DNA from: Dioscorea cayenensis subsp. rotundata
Lineage: Eukaryota; Streptophyta; Magnoliopsida; Dioscoreales; Dioscoreaceae
DNA length: 64,000 bases
NCBI RefSeq assembly: GCF_009730915.1
Contig: NC_052486.1
Location: forward strand, 22,101,589-22,165,588
Direction: 5' to 3'
Below are positions 26,340 through 42,646 of this stretch, piece by piece. Made by a program: the position numbers and the translations under genes. Within the stretch, counting starts at the first letter, position 1. The number at the start of each line of letters is the position of its first letter. The notes beneath the pieces are model-generated. The model was given only the letters and a program-made list of their open reading frames with translations, made no database searches and had not been told where the DNA came from.

Positions 26340-27740
26340 CAGTATGATAATGAGGTTTTCGTTTAACTAATGTGATTGTATTTAAACATTTGATGTATCT
26401 GTTTAACAATTGTTGTTTCTATTTAAAATGTGAGTTTTCTGTTTAAATGTTTATGTCTCCATTTAAAAAAGTTTACTTTCCGCTTAAATTTGTCTGAATA
26501 TTGTTTAATATATGGTTATTGTCGCAGGCTTGTGATTATGGCGGTCAACCTAGTTAATAGGCGATGCTACAACGATGTCGGAGAGATGGTAAATGCCTTG
26601 ATAACTAGAGTTTTATAAATAGTGCTCTTTTAGTCGGGATTCTAACATCAAATTTTAAATCTCGACAACGGAGACTATTCGACTATTGTGTCTATATGGA
26701 CCTCGGCGAATCGGCGACTCTAGCCTACCCCTTGTTCACGACATTGACACCCCAAGGCAGAAACGAGGAAGTGTCGACTGCGCCGTCTACGTCATGCGGT
26801 TTATCGAACAGCTGCTCGACGGTGAAAAGCTACGGCTACCGCAAGCGGATGTCCCTTATTTGCGCTTAAAGTATGTTACCCGCATGCTTAAAGAAGGTAG
26901 CACAGCCGACGTCACTGAAAAGGGGGATTCGTCGACGGGGGAGAAAAAAAATTGATATACAATATTGTACAATAAAATTACCATGTAAATAACATTGTAT
27001 ATCATTTACATATCATAGTTTTTGTTTACATATCTTTGTCTTTGTTTAAATTCTTAGTTTTATGTTTATTTTTTGAAGTTAACGTTTAAATAAAACTATC
27101 TCTATGTTTAAAAAATCATTGTCTTTGTTTAAATATCTTTGTTATTGTTTAAATATCATTGTCACTGTCTAAATTATTACAGTTTATGTATACCTTTTTA
27201 TTTATTTACAATACCTTTTTGATTCTCAAAATGTTTAAGTAAAATGTTTAAACGACAATATCTCTGTTTAAATATAAAAAATTGACACTCAAATAAGTTA
27301 TTTTCTTTTTAGATAATTATTTATTTACAATGCCTAGTTGGCGACAGTTTCATTGCAAGATCTACAGTTGAATACACCTTCAAAACGTTATCCAATATCC
27401 AACGACAACACTTCAGATTGATCTGACGAGGAAGGAAGGCATACCACACCGTTAGGGTCGCTATGAAGTGGAACAGGAGTGCTCGCAGAATTTGAATTCT
27501 TGCTAACACTTCAGTTTAAACAGAAAAATTCAATGTTTTAAACGGAAACATAAAATGTTTAAATGGTAACTAAACACGTTTTAAACGGTAACAAAAATAT
27601 TTAAACGGTAAGTAAATAATTTAAATGGTAAATCAAATATTTAAACAGAAACACAATAATTTAAGCGGAGAAAGCAACATGTAAATGATAACGTAATATA
27701 TTTATAAGGTAAATGGGATAATTAAACAATAATTAACTTC
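26340..27740. repeat. Clusters of short GTTTAAA motifs
   Basis: Many GTTTAAAT / TGTTTAAA words lie on the plus strand at about 26350-26520 and 27000-27280. The mirrored TTTAAACRG / TTTAAACGG form fills about 27510-27710. Spacing is about 15-25 bases. They surround the protease fragment and change orientation across the element. Confidence 0.7.
26686..26955 (+). pseudogene. Ulp1-like (C48) cysteine protease C-terminal fragment
   Basis: The frame contains QKRGSVDCAVYVMRFIEQ, the glutamine (oxyanion hole) and nucleophile cysteine region of C48 SUMO-protease domains, followed by LRLKYVTRML. The upstream histidine and aspartate of the triad are missing, so it is a remnant of 89 codons at most. 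Ulp1-like domains are known cargo of Kaonashi-type plant MULEs, which fits the element around it. Confidence 0.72.
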
Positions 27741-29002
27741 TACGACTACATAAACATAAAAGAGAAGAACTTTATAACAAGAAGAAATTGTTTTCAGTAG
27801 GATACGACAATGGCACATCATCTGTCTCAACAATAAGATTGACTACAGCGCATTTGAAGATGGAGTACACGTGACACATGCGCTGAAAGTCAATCTCGTT
27901 TTTTATTGGACAAACCGTTTATGTCCATCGGGTGATAAACTTCACCCTGACACGGGAAATATTGAGACCCCATCACTCACATATCTCAACTAACACTGAT
28001 TCCCAAGAAGTCAGTGCCATGAACATTGACACTCCCCATTGTATCTAGCAATAGCACAAAAACTCTCCATAACAGTCCTGCATTTTTATAAGTTGTTACT
28101 CCCTTCCCGTAGAATGATCAAACTGAGAGCAATGAAGAAATTCTCACCTTATCGGGAAACTGGCAGAACTCAAATCGAACAAAACAAATAAAGTGAAGAA
28201 GAAGAAGAAGAAGAAGATGTAATGAGTCTTCTAAACTTTATTTGACAAAAAACAAGCAATAAGGAAAAAAAATGCATAATTGTATGCATAAAGGTTGAAC
28301 ATGATGTGATTGGACGGTATTTTTCACACCATTTGCAAGGGCAAAAATGGAATTTCATAACATAAACTCCACTTCAAGTGACTGATAAGGGGTAAAAAAG
28401 AATTTAAACTATAACAGAAGGGATGTCCGGAGTGTGCAAAAGTTGGAGGGGTTTTTTAGGGATTTTGAATATCATGAGGGTAAACAGTAATTTTCCCTTA
28501 TTATTATTAACATGAGATTTATTAAAAGAAAAATTATATTAAATTTTTTTATTAATATTTTGATTATTATTAGAGTGGCAATTAATGGAACATTAATTAT
28601 TTAAAATTACGTTTATTATTATTTGTAAAATATTATTATTATGATAGAAATTATTTTAAATTATTTTATTGATAAAACACGTCGGGCATTGATGTGATGG
28701 CCCCATGGCCATTTTGACAAATAAAATGATTCTACGTCATTTAGACAATATTATAATAAAATGGTTAGTTTAGGAAAAAAACCATAATAATAATAATTCA
28801 AATTTCAAATAATATTTTCTATTTTAATAATAATTTTTTTAAAAAAATTGGGTTGAAAAAACCACAAATAAGGTATTTATATAATTATAAAAGACATGGG
28901 GTTAAAATGTAATAAAACTGAATTTTTTTAAAAAAAAATATTCAGTCAGCACATGGGTGCTTACTTGGCATTGATGTGATGGGCATAGGACCATTTTGAC
29001 AA

Positions 29003-30493
29003 GAGTAATGCTATATCCTGCGAGTAGGTTGGCCGAATTCATGAAAGGAATGGGGTCGTAGTCAGGTGTCATCCATTATTATCTCTCCTAATTAGCAACA
29101 TTTTTTTTAAAAAAAAATAGCAAATCAAGCCCTACTTCCTCTCTTTTTTCTTCATCTTCACACCACTGCCAACTTCGTCACCCTCCGTCACTGTCGCCAT
29201 CGACTCCGACCAACCCCATCACCTGTCGCCCGCAAAAAAATATGGTCACCCATGCCATCTTGTCTTTGCTCTCGCCTGCAAACGAACCTGTCGCCGTCGT
29301 CACCCACGCCGACGAACTCCATCACTCATCAGCCGCAAACAAATCCTATCGCCTGCGTCATCCCATATGTTTTTACAAGTTTTTTTTTTCTCCTTTGAGA
29401 ATTATTTTTCTTTTGTCTCTAATTCACAAATTGATAGAGAACATGCTGAACTATCAAGGGCAAATCTTTCCTTGTTGAGTAAAGAGGCTCTAGCTTCTTT
29501 CATTGAAGTGTTCTTTTCTTTAAATCACGGATCTTAAATTGTTAATCTAAATATAGTGATTTTGATGAGTAATTGAAGTAATTCTGGTGAGTGGGTAGTA
29601 AATATCAATTATGAGGTTTTTTGAATTAGCTCAACCGTTTTAAAATCAATTAGAAATGTTCATCTAATGGTTGTTCATAAGAGTTTTATAGAGAGATAAT
29701 GCACAGAAAAGCAACACGCCAATGACCAGCTCCGCACCGAAAGCTCATTGGCAGAACTCACAAATAGTTAAAAGAGAAATCATTGAGTTATCATCGCTAA
29801 TCAATAGATTATTATTAACGAAATTATGTAAATCATACATCATCAGCAAACGAATCCCAGAATTCATTGAAAATTCATTCAAAATATTGATGTCAACTGA
29901 GGAACGAGTGGACCCAATTGCAAGCAACACCATCAGAACAATTTCTATGGTCATCCCCAAGAAGATGGTCTACGTTATTCCACCCCACTATAAACACTTT
30001 AGCATCAGCTTTCGGTGTGAGTGAGTATGTCTTTGAGAGAGATTAGAGAGTGACAGGGTGCGTTAGCGAGCGACGATGTAGACGCATACACAGACGAAGA
30101 AGAAGAAGAAGAATATGGGATGGCGCGGGTGATAGGGTTTGTTTGCGAGCGACGAGTGATGGAGTTCGTCGGCGTCGGTGACAGTAGCGACATGTTCGTT
30201 TGCGGGTGAGAACGGAGACGGGATGGAGTGGGTGACTATATTTTTTTGCGAGTGACAGATGATGGGGGTTCGTCGGAGTCGGTGGCGACAACGACGACAA
30301 GTGACAAATTTGGTAGTGTGGGATTTGAGATGGCCTTGTGAAGACGAAGAGAGAAGAGAAGAAGTAGTGCTTGATTTGTTATTTTGTTTAAAGAATGTTG
30401 CTTATTAGAAAAGATAATAATAAATGACACTTAGCTGCCACCGCGTTTATGTCATGAATTCGGCCAAGTTATTCGCACGATATAGCATTACTC
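29003..30493. mobile_element. Nested Mutator-like element with long inverted ends
   Basis: 1491 bases beginning GAGTAATGCTATATC and ending GATATAGCATTACTC, flanked by perfect 9-base repeats TTTTGACAA (28994-29002 and 30494-30502). The inverted terminal regions extend about 380 bases on each side and include TTGGCCGAATTCATGA and a GC-rich block with CGACGAACTCCATCACTC. The middle has no recognisable ORF. It interrupts the right end of the outer element. Confidence 0.88.
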
Positions 30494-30587
30494 TTTTGAC
30501 AAATAAAATGATCCAGGGTCATTTAGACATTATTATAAAAAAAAGGGTTAGTTTAGAAAAAAAAATCCTAGATAATTACCAAAATGT

Positions 30588-31617
30588 TAGTGGTGTAAAA
30601 AGGGCCGTGCCGACCCGGGCCCGGCACGAGTTGGGCCGTGCTGGGCTAGGGGTTTGCGGCCCGCGGCCTGCTTTGGGCCAACATGGCCCGGCACGCCAAA
30701 TGTAAGTTTAAAAAAAAAATTTTGGTATATTTTTTGTTTTTTTAGTCAATAAGGCTTTTAGTTCTATGTTTTTGAATTTTAGTATATTTTTTATATGTTT
30801 TAGCAATTTTAGGTCATTTTTTACAGTGGCGGAGCCAGACAATTTATTAAATGGTGTCAATATATAAGTATAATATCACTACGTATGATATAAAAGAAAC
30901 ATGTAAATGCACAAGCATATATAAAATTATTATGTTAAAACAATATAAATTTTTAAATAATAAAAAAACAAAAAAATTTTGTTTAAAAACTTATATTAAA
31001 AAATTAATTCAAAAGTCTAAAAATTTAAACTCATATCAGAACTTAATCAAACTATTTGATGTAGTTTGGATGGTTAAAAAAACCATATCAAGATCAAGAG
31101 TTTAATTTTTTAATTAAAAAAAAAATTAAGCGAGAGCAGATTGAAAATATTGATAATAATGAAGACAAAAAATGATTTCAGTTTTATATTTTCTAAAGAT
31201 GTTAAAAAAATATGGGTCTTTTTAATTTTAATTTTAATTTTTATATAATAACCCATAAGTTTTCATAATTTTTTTTGCACATTAACCCCTAAATTTCTAA
31301 TCTTATTGGTCAATTTACAAATTTTCACAAAAATAATTAATACATATATAATATTTTAAATATTTCCAAAATTTTTGTGGGGTCATTTGACACCACAAAA
31401 ATCAATGTAGCTCCGCCCCTGATTTTTTATATTTTTGGGGTTTAAAATAAAAAATATAAATATAATATAACTGGGTCGGGCCACGTGTTGGGCCAACCTT
31501 GGTGGTTGGCGGGCCGTGCCGACCCGGCATGATTTTTAGACGGGCTGTGTCGGCCCGAGCATGCATAGTGTATGAGCCGTGTGGGCCCGGGCCGGGCCGG
31601 CCCGTTTGAGACCACTA
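30588..31617. mobile_element. hAT-like element with GGGCCGTGCC-rich ends
   Basis: It begins TAGTGGTGTAAAAAGGGCCG and ends CGGCCCGTTTGAGACCACTA, imperfect inverted repeats. It is flanked by 8-base repeats CAAAATGT (30580-30587) and CAAAATAT (31618-31625), one mismatch. The GC-rich subterminal blocks contrast with the AT-rich centre, which is mostly a second element. Confidence 0.8.
30824..31421. mobile_element. hAT-like element nested in the previous one
   Basis: 598 bases with ends CAGTGGCGGAGCCA and TAGCTCCGCCCCTG, flanked by perfect 8-base repeats ATTTTTTA (30816-30823 and 31422-31429). AT-rich interior with no convincing ORF. Confidence 0.8.
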
Positions 31618-34674
<3,057 letters not shown>

Positions 34675-36577
34675 TTTTTGTGTCTGTGTTTTGTGGCTTT
34701 ACTTTTCATGTGTCTGTTTTTGTGCTTGTTTGGTTTATTGTATAAAAGTTTTTTTTTTAAAAACAAATGTGGATAAGTCATATCTCAGGTGCAAAACATG
34801 AGCAGGCACATACTTGTATGTAAACGGAGGTCGAGACACAAATACATTATACGAAGAACATGTTACCAATAGAAGAACATGTTACCAATAGACTAAATGC
34901 GGACAAGACAGATTTGTATACAAATTAAAATTCAAACTGAATTTCTCAGTGAGACACGAACAGACTGATACAATAAACCAAACGATAATTAATGTATAAT
35001 TTTTTTTTTTTGAGTACACTAAAAATCCTAAAAAATTAAATCTTTCGCGTGTTTTCGAGTCATATTTATGACTCAAACTCGGGCAACCCAAAACATCTAC
35101 ACATCTATACTTCGGCCAACCGATGGTGTATTTTAATAATAATAATAATAATAATAAAATTATTGTTATTATTATTATTTTCACTTACAAGTAAATTCAA
35201 ATTCATGCAAAATAAATAATTCAGACAAAATTTTATATGTTTTATACCCTTTGAACTACTATAAAAAGGTCACATGTACTTGATACAAGCAAAAGTTTAT
35301 CAGTGTTAGTAAGTTATACAATAAATCATTTGACCATTTTTTTTGTCACACTTTCCTTGGCATAAATTAAAATTAAGCACATTGCCATAATTACAAACAA
35401 ACCAAATCTGAAATAAGAATACAGAAACTATTATATATATATATATGTCTGTAAATGTATATAAATACACAAATAATAAGTCCGCCTCTGAAGCAAATAA
35501 AACCCTAAATAAAGACGATAATTATTGACTAATTTGGAGCAAACCATGGATATTAATTTGAAAGGAAGCTTCATCTTCCTATTCAGCGTAGTTGATTATC
35601 ATGCATAGATTATAAGCACATCATTAAAAGAAGAAAACCATAATCCAGATAAGTACCTGTATTTACAATAAATTATTTTCATGTACAATGTATACTCTTG
35701 CTTTTAAATACCAACTGTTTCTGCAATTCTTCAACCTTGCAATGCCTGCCAAGGAACAAAAAAGAAAACATTCGGCGTGGCCAACAATGGCAATGGCAAT
35801 GGATTTATTATAATTTGGAGCTTTTTAAAAAGTTTTGTGAAATCAAAAGCTCTGATTTCCTTGAAAACATGAAAATATTTTTCTGTTTTGGTTTAACATT
35901 TTTATGAACTAATGGAAAACACAGGATGAACAATCCCTGATAAGAGTTTCAGTGCAAATGCATTTCGCAAGCAATTCACTAAAAACAAACTGAATTTAAT
36001 CTCTACGTTATGGTTTTCTACTAAACATCCAATTACCAGAATTACGGTGGAATTAATAAAACAGAAAACAACTCCCAAGTAAGATATCTGCTTCAAACTA
36101 GCTTCTCGACTCTGGTTAACCTCGTAATCCTAATACGCCGAAGTAAACCTTCAATTTATGTTGTTAAATAATTACTCTTTGGTTATTTGGGCATAAGTCT
36201 TAACCTAAAGTGGCATCATAACTATCAATTGCATGAAACCAACAACATATGCACCGCAGTGCCAGGTGTCAGTTTGAACACCACATGTACAAAAAGGGTC
36301 ATTCTATGTTATCAACTGATAATCTTCACAACATAATTGTCAATTGACATAATTTTCAAGTATGTATTTGGGTATCAACCTCGACGTGGACATGGCAAAG
36401 TATCAGATGTAAAGCAGTATCTTAATCTACTTACGCAAAATGTCCACATGACAATTACAAAATTGTCAGGCAGGAGGCCTAGGAAGAGTAAACAACAGTG
36501 TAGTGGTCAAAGAGAGTCAAATTACAACAAGTGAACACCAGTAGCAACAAGAGAGCGTTCAATCAACACACCTGTTA
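34675..36577. other. Intergenic spacer, copy 2
   Basis: Collinear with 312-2202. Differences include a 20-base tandem duplication of GAAGAACATGTTACCAATA near 34855-34890 and a shorter TAA microsatellite. No gene is visible. Confidence 0.75.
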
Positions 36578-39500
36578 TTAGCTGCTTGAACTTCCAAGGT
36601 CAAAATCCATAGTGTAATCATATTCAATAGTTGGAATCACTGAGGCCATGAATTTCAGGAACAAGAAAAGGTACCTGAACAAAAATAGCAAAAAAAAGAA
36701 CCCATACAAAAATTTTAGACTGTATCAATTGAGAATGAACAATGCAAATGAGGATTCGAGAAAATTTAATATGCCCAAAAATTTAATTCAAATAGCAAAA
36801 AATGTGGATTTTTGTATCTGAAGACGGGAATATTACTTGTCAACTTCAGGTTCAACTCCACGTGACATTAAAACATCAATGATCTTTTTCATCACAGCTC
36901 CATGCCGGCATGGATGTACAGACGCATGCTTCCCAGGCAAATGAGGATGATCCTCAATGGTCACCTGTATGTTGTCAAATGTGGTCAATTTAAATTACCA
37001 ACGCATATAAAAGAACCTGATGGTTTGGCACTTCCATTGTCCATTTTTTTCTTCGAAAGAAAGTCTTCTTAAGCTATATGGCCCACTGATAACATGACGA
37101 ACAATCCAACCAATAAAAAATTGATGATAACCCATTATCGATAACCCATTATCAAAAAGACAGATCTGAAGTTGGATGACAAAAATCATTAGAAAGCACG
37201 AGGCATCAATTACAGGACTAGCAACCATGCAAAAGATGTGTACTATGGCAAAACAAAAGCAGGCAGAAATCTCCCATTGAACTTCATAAATGGAATGCAT
37301 AGTTTGCAAAAATTTGAGGATATTACAATGGCAAGCTAAACCACAAATACCATATACATTTGATGCCTGAACACTGAACCTTTTGAAGGATTAACACACC
37401 ATACACTAATAGTAAGCATGACGATTAATTGACTTGTATAATCAATCATGTGTCTACCAAGCACTCACATCAATATAAACTGGCAAAATCGAATAATTAG
37501 GCCAACCAACAACAAATCAAAAGTCGCATGAATGACAGCCAACTCAGAGAAATGGAAGTGAGTTTTGAAAATATCATTATAAATCCTCACAATTGGGATA
37601 AAATGTCCCATAGGATGATAAGTGTTTTAGTTAGTATCAAGCAAAGCAATTTGAAGAAAACAAATTCATATAACAAACTCACTGTTTTATGAGCATGATC
37701 TTGGCTAACATCTTCGAGGACAAGTTCAGGTTGTAAAGGCATCCTTGACTGCAGGAAACAAAAAGTTGAAAAGGTCAATGGCCCAGCTTTAAACAATATC
37801 GTACCAATTTATAAATTCCTCCATAATTAAATTAAATCAACCTAAATCACTAAACACTTTACAAAATGCATCTAGGTTTGACATAAAAACAAGAAAGCCA
37901 AAAGATAGCTCTATAGAGGTCAACAACCTACTTGTCACAAAAGAACAAAGCATGATGACTGATACCCACTTCAGCCTAGGCTATTCATGAATTTTTCATC
38001 AAACACATCAATAGAAAATATCCTACTTTTACAAATTACTGTGGCTGAAAACAGTCATTCTACCATATGCACATGAAAATGACTAAAACCATAACAGCTA
38101 AACACGATAATAGTAGCTTAAACATAAAGTGAAGCAAAATTCCTGTAGTATATTGAGGGCTTCTTCACTGCAGTCAACTTCTGATAATAATAGCAATATT
38201 TGAGTCATGGTCTCCACAACCTAATAAATAAGCCCTTTTCTTGAAACATTACATGAAGGAACAATAACTTTTTCCATTGACCTCACTACTGGGAATATTG
38301 ACCCTCCATTTGTCTACCATGTAAGTGCAGCATGCTCAAAAACACTATAAATTTCACAGACTCAAAACAACTACTCAATTGTTAGAATCTAAATTACACT
38401 AACCTCATCATATCCAGTGAGCCATACCCGTGGAGTTTGGTAGTATTTATCATACCTGCGGAAAAATAAAAATTATAATAAATAAACAAAAGAAAGAGGA
38501 CAGACATGTAGAAGAAAAAATAGAGCTTGATAGCATAAACGAGTGATGACAAATAACCATTACAAAGAAATCCATAAAAAAAAACATGTAAGTTGCTTTA
38601 GGGGTTTAAATATAAGGAAACAAATAAGGCAGGCATGAACCAAAAATATTCCTCAAAGCAGGGATCTTAGAGCAACATGAAGGTAAGGCTATAAACTATG
38701 CAAACACAATTCCTCAAAAAGGGGGTTGGTTTAAAAGAAGAAAAGCTACAAATGAAAAACCAACTGTGTGATAACACCGGGGACACAAAACTAAGTCAGC
38801 ATTAGCAACTGATAACCAATTTGATTCAAAAGTACAACGGCATGACAATACATATAACTGAATGATAAAAAAGCTTTGATACCGGGAGTCCTCACATACA
38901 AATGGTTAACAATAAAGCAGGGAATAAGAACCCAAACACAATTTAAGTAAAGCCACCTAGTGATCAGCATTGCTATCTTCCAAGCACTCTAACCCTAACA
39001 AAGAACCTAAACAAATTTTTAGCATTAACCATGCCTTTGGGGCATTAAGGACTACCATTCTCATCATAGGCCATGCAGTGTCTGGTAAATCTACCTAATT
39101 TTTGAAAAAAAATAACTACAAGAATAGCAGAAGATTAGATTTCAAACAAAATAATTTCTTACGTGATGCTAACATCGTATGTTCGTGTTCGAAGAATATT
39201 TTCATCCTCTGGTTCATGTGCAACAAAATATTGATTCCGGAGGGTAGCCTGCAATTAATCCAATGACAGACATAGTTAAATAACTTAGCAAGATAGACAA
39301 AAGAAAATGAACACAATACAACCTAACAACATGCAGCTGACATTCATCCTAAAGATCAAGGCTATCCTCATCAGATATGAGCTAATAAAGCATCTTCATT
39401 ATGCAAGACATCATAACTATTATCATTTATAAGTGCCACCTTTTTGCCATGACAATACAAAAATTTATTTGCCCACATCATCTCCATATACTTTAACAGA

Positions 39501-41458
39501 AGCACCACGTACAGTAAGGACATCCTTATTCCATCCATGTCTTCAAAAGAAAAGCATTGTCTCAATTGGTTCCCACTATATGTACCTATTATCATATAAT
39601 GTCTGCAGAAGCAACAATAGACCTCCTATTCCTCACACAAAAACCAATCAATATAACATCCTCTCATTACAAGTCTAAAGTTTATTTCTAGCAGACATTT
39701 TTCAACAACCTCCACGTTAGAAAATCTATTCTACATATCAACATATCTTCTCGTGTGATTTCCGACAGAAAAGATCAAGGGTTCTAATAATGGCATGGTG
39801 CAAGCCATGAATCTACTGTTGCAATACATTATGATTAAGCTACACAAAATCAACAAAGACAGTGATAAAAAGAAGAGAAATACATTGAGGGTGATAGAAT
39901 ATGTAACAAAAAGAGACTATTTCCCTATATTTCACTTTTGGTACTTCCTCTCATCAAGCAGTACCTCCATAAAAATAATTAAAATACAAAACATACAGAT
40001 TGGCAAGTTCGTCATGATCATGAAAGGAACTTTCCCCATGTTGATTGACTTGATTCATAGATTAGTAAATTCATATAAGAGAATAGTCACATCAAGTAGG
40101 CCTACTTTCCTGAATCCATGAGAATTTCCTCAATTTCTAAGAGAACTTGGAAAAACAGAAATAGTTGTTGTTTGATCATCATGCATTTATATGTTGCTTT
40201 TAACATGCCCCAGAAGGACATCAAAATGTCAAATACATAAAGCAAAAATTTTCATTAGCCTATACCTGGATCTTGTATGGTTAGATAACTCAGATTTACA
40301 AACATCTGTTTTATTTGCACATGAACAGATGATATGATGGGCTTCAATGGGAAAGATGCTTGATCATTATGACCACAATCTTACAATTGTCACCATCAGG
40401 GATGTAAACTAACTAATCATTACAATAGCTAATATAATTCAATAACATATCATTAGCCCATTATAACGACAACTATTTTTCTCAGAAACATTGCAACACC
40501 ATCAAATAAAAAAGGAACAAGGGATCGAGGAACATCAACAAAAAAACGAGGAAACATACCGGATCATCCGGTTCAACTAAGTTCCCAGAATCATCAAAGT
40601 CAGCCATGTCAGGTATGTCATCCTCCTCCTCACCACCAAAGTATGAGGGTATAGATTGAATTGCTCTACCTTTGCTGATCTCTAGTGTTTCCATCGAAGG
40701 TAAATCATCTTCCTCCTCATTCTTGGTTTCTAATACAATAAAAAAACCATAACAAAATTAAAATATGACAAGGAAGCAGACATCTTTAGGAATTACAAGA
40801 CTAAGCATCATGCAAGGCAGACAATGCAAGACCTTTAGGTTTCCCATGCGTCGCAAGCCATCCATCATTATCTTCATTATCAAGAAGAACCTCCCCTCCT
40901 GCTGCCTCATACTCCTCTTCCACCGAGTATGCCCTCCTTAGGCAAGGCACTATTTATGAAGCAGTATTAAAAACAAATCACAATCTAAGCTCCAAGATGG
41001 AAAATTTAAACAGTCTAATTGTCAAAAACATTGAGGTGCTAATTTTGTGAAGAATAAAATCCTCATCATACAAATTCACCATAATCTCAGAAATTAATGA
41101 GATAATCAACCCACAAAAGGTTAAAATTTGAGGGTTTCACAAACCGTTCCGGGTGATGAGGTACTGCTTGTTAGCAGGCAAATAGACTTTCTTCTTACTG
41201 GGTTCTCCCACTTCCCTGCAACAAGAAACCCACAACAAAAGGGACATTAGAATCGTGAAACCAAAAGGGCGTAGAACAAAGGGGAGAAGAAACGAACCAA
41301 GACCAAGTAGGACATTTGGACACAAGATTATCGCCGGCTTTGACGAAATCGGAGACGCTAAGAACCCCCTTCTCCTTGAAGGCCGATACCATGCGGGGGC
41401 CCGTCATCCGCTCCATTGTCTCCTTGAACGCATCATGGATCCTCTGCCTCAGCACCAT
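36578..41458 (-). CDS. ATG3: ATG3 autophagy E2-like enzyme, copy 2 (intact)
   Basis: Conjugates ATG8 to phosphatidylethanolamine in autophagy. All nine exons read cleanly on the minus strand with GT-AG borders: 41458-41298, 41215-41145, 40949-40833, 40729-40560, 39248-39163, 38455-38404, 37748-37683, 36964-36837 and 36674-36578. They give 315 aa, as in other plants. The N-terminal membrane-binding helix is followed by KCPTWSW, then the acidic flexible insert ([11 protein letters not shown]), the E2 core and the catalytic cysteine at about residue 260 in HPCRHG. The C-terminus is [10 protein letters not shown]. Exon 7 is 66 bases here, without the extra G of copy 1. The promoter side is lost in the gap starting 26 bases upstream of the ATG. 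Confidence 0.95.
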
Positions 41459-41484
41459 GATCGATGATCAATGATCGATTCAGG

Positions 41485-42484
41485 NNNNNNNNNNNNNNNN
41501 NNNNNNNNNNNNNNNNNNNNNNNNNNNNNNNNNNNNNNNNNNNNNNNNNNNNNNNNNNNNNNNNNNNNNNNNNNNNNNNNNNNNNNNNNNNNNNNNNNNN
41601 NNNNNNNNNNNNNNNNNNNNNNNNNNNNNNNNNNNNNNNNNNNNNNNNNNNNNNNNNNNNNNNNNNNNNNNNNNNNNNNNNNNNNNNNNNNNNNNNNNNN
41701 NNNNNNNNNNNNNNNNNNNNNNNNNNNNNNNNNNNNNNNNNNNNNNNNNNNNNNNNNNNNNNNNNNNNNNNNNNNNNNNNNNNNNNNNNNNNNNNNNNNN
41801 NNNNNNNNNNNNNNNNNNNNNNNNNNNNNNNNNNNNNNNNNNNNNNNNNNNNNNNNNNNNNNNNNNNNNNNNNNNNNNNNNNNNNNNNNNNNNNNNNNNN
41901 NNNNNNNNNNNNNNNNNNNNNNNNNNNNNNNNNNNNNNNNNNNNNNNNNNNNNNNNNNNNNNNNNNNNNNNNNNNNNNNNNNNNNNNNNNNNNNNNNNNN
42001 NNNNNNNNNNNNNNNNNNNNNNNNNNNNNNNNNNNNNNNNNNNNNNNNNNNNNNNNNNNNNNNNNNNNNNNNNNNNNNNNNNNNNNNNNNNNNNNNNNNN
42101 NNNNNNNNNNNNNNNNNNNNNNNNNNNNNNNNNNNNNNNNNNNNNNNNNNNNNNNNNNNNNNNNNNNNNNNNNNNNNNNNNNNNNNNNNNNNNNNNNNNN
42201 NNNNNNNNNNNNNNNNNNNNNNNNNNNNNNNNNNNNNNNNNNNNNNNNNNNNNNNNNNNNNNNNNNNNNNNNNNNNNNNNNNNNNNNNNNNNNNNNNNNN
42301 NNNNNNNNNNNNNNNNNNNNNNNNNNNNNNNNNNNNNNNNNNNNNNNNNNNNNNNNNNNNNNNNNNNNNNNNNNNNNNNNNNNNNNNNNNNNNNNNNNNN
42401 NNNNNNNNNNNNNNNNNNNNNNNNNNNNNNNNNNNNNNNNNNNNNNNNNNNNNNNNNNNNNNNNNNNNNNNNNNNNNNNNNNNN
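41485..42484. other. Assembly gap, 1000 N
   Basis: Second fixed-size gap. It separates ATG3 copy 2 from the viral cluster, so the order and orientation of what follows relative to ATG3 are not proven. Confidence 0.99.
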
Positions 42485-42646
42485 ATGTTTTTCAGTTGAT
42501 AGTTCTTTGCCTGCCTCTTGTATGGAAATTTCTGAGTTAATTTATGTTTCATAAAGTGCAGCGAATAACCGGGGAAGTACAAATGCGGTATAATAGATTG
42601 TAGGGGCTGGACTATTCACAAGTGTGTAATCCCATTAATTACAACA

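Larger units (their letters stand above)
25640..28497. mobile_element. Nested Mutator-like element with Ulp1-protease remnant (Kaonashi-like)
   Basis: 2858 bases starting GTGAAAATTGCC and ending TAATTTTCCC, flanked by the 9-base repeat TTATTATTA (25631-25639 and 28498-28506). The ends continue as inverted versions of a sequence rich in CCCTAAAAA and ACCTCC blocks. It carries a C48 peptidase fragment and dense clusters of GTTTAAA-type motifs. It interrupts the inverted terminal region of the outer element. Confidence 0.75.
24157..30568. mobile_element. Outer Mutator-like element (composite), 9-base target duplication
   Basis: The outer ends share the start G(A/G)GCTTTTTCCTAAACTAAC-type sequence in inverted orientation and are flanked by perfect 9-base repeats TAGATAATT at 24148-24156 and 30569-30577, the Mutator signature. 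Long inverted terminal regions (several hundred bases) contain TATTTGTCAAAATRRCCCTAG and CACATCAATGCC blocks. Further inverted copies of the same end lie inside, finishing at about 25215, starting at about 25333 and finishing at about 28785, so this is a composite of at least two related elements. Two other MULEs are nested within it. No transposase frame is visible. Confidence 0.75.

Noticed and set aside
30851..31105. 84-codon frame in the inner hAT element
   Set aside because: AT-driven Lys/Asn/Ile frame without similarity to transposase.
41449..42582. Long frames across 41.45-42.58 kb
   Set aside because: Again produced by 1000 N.
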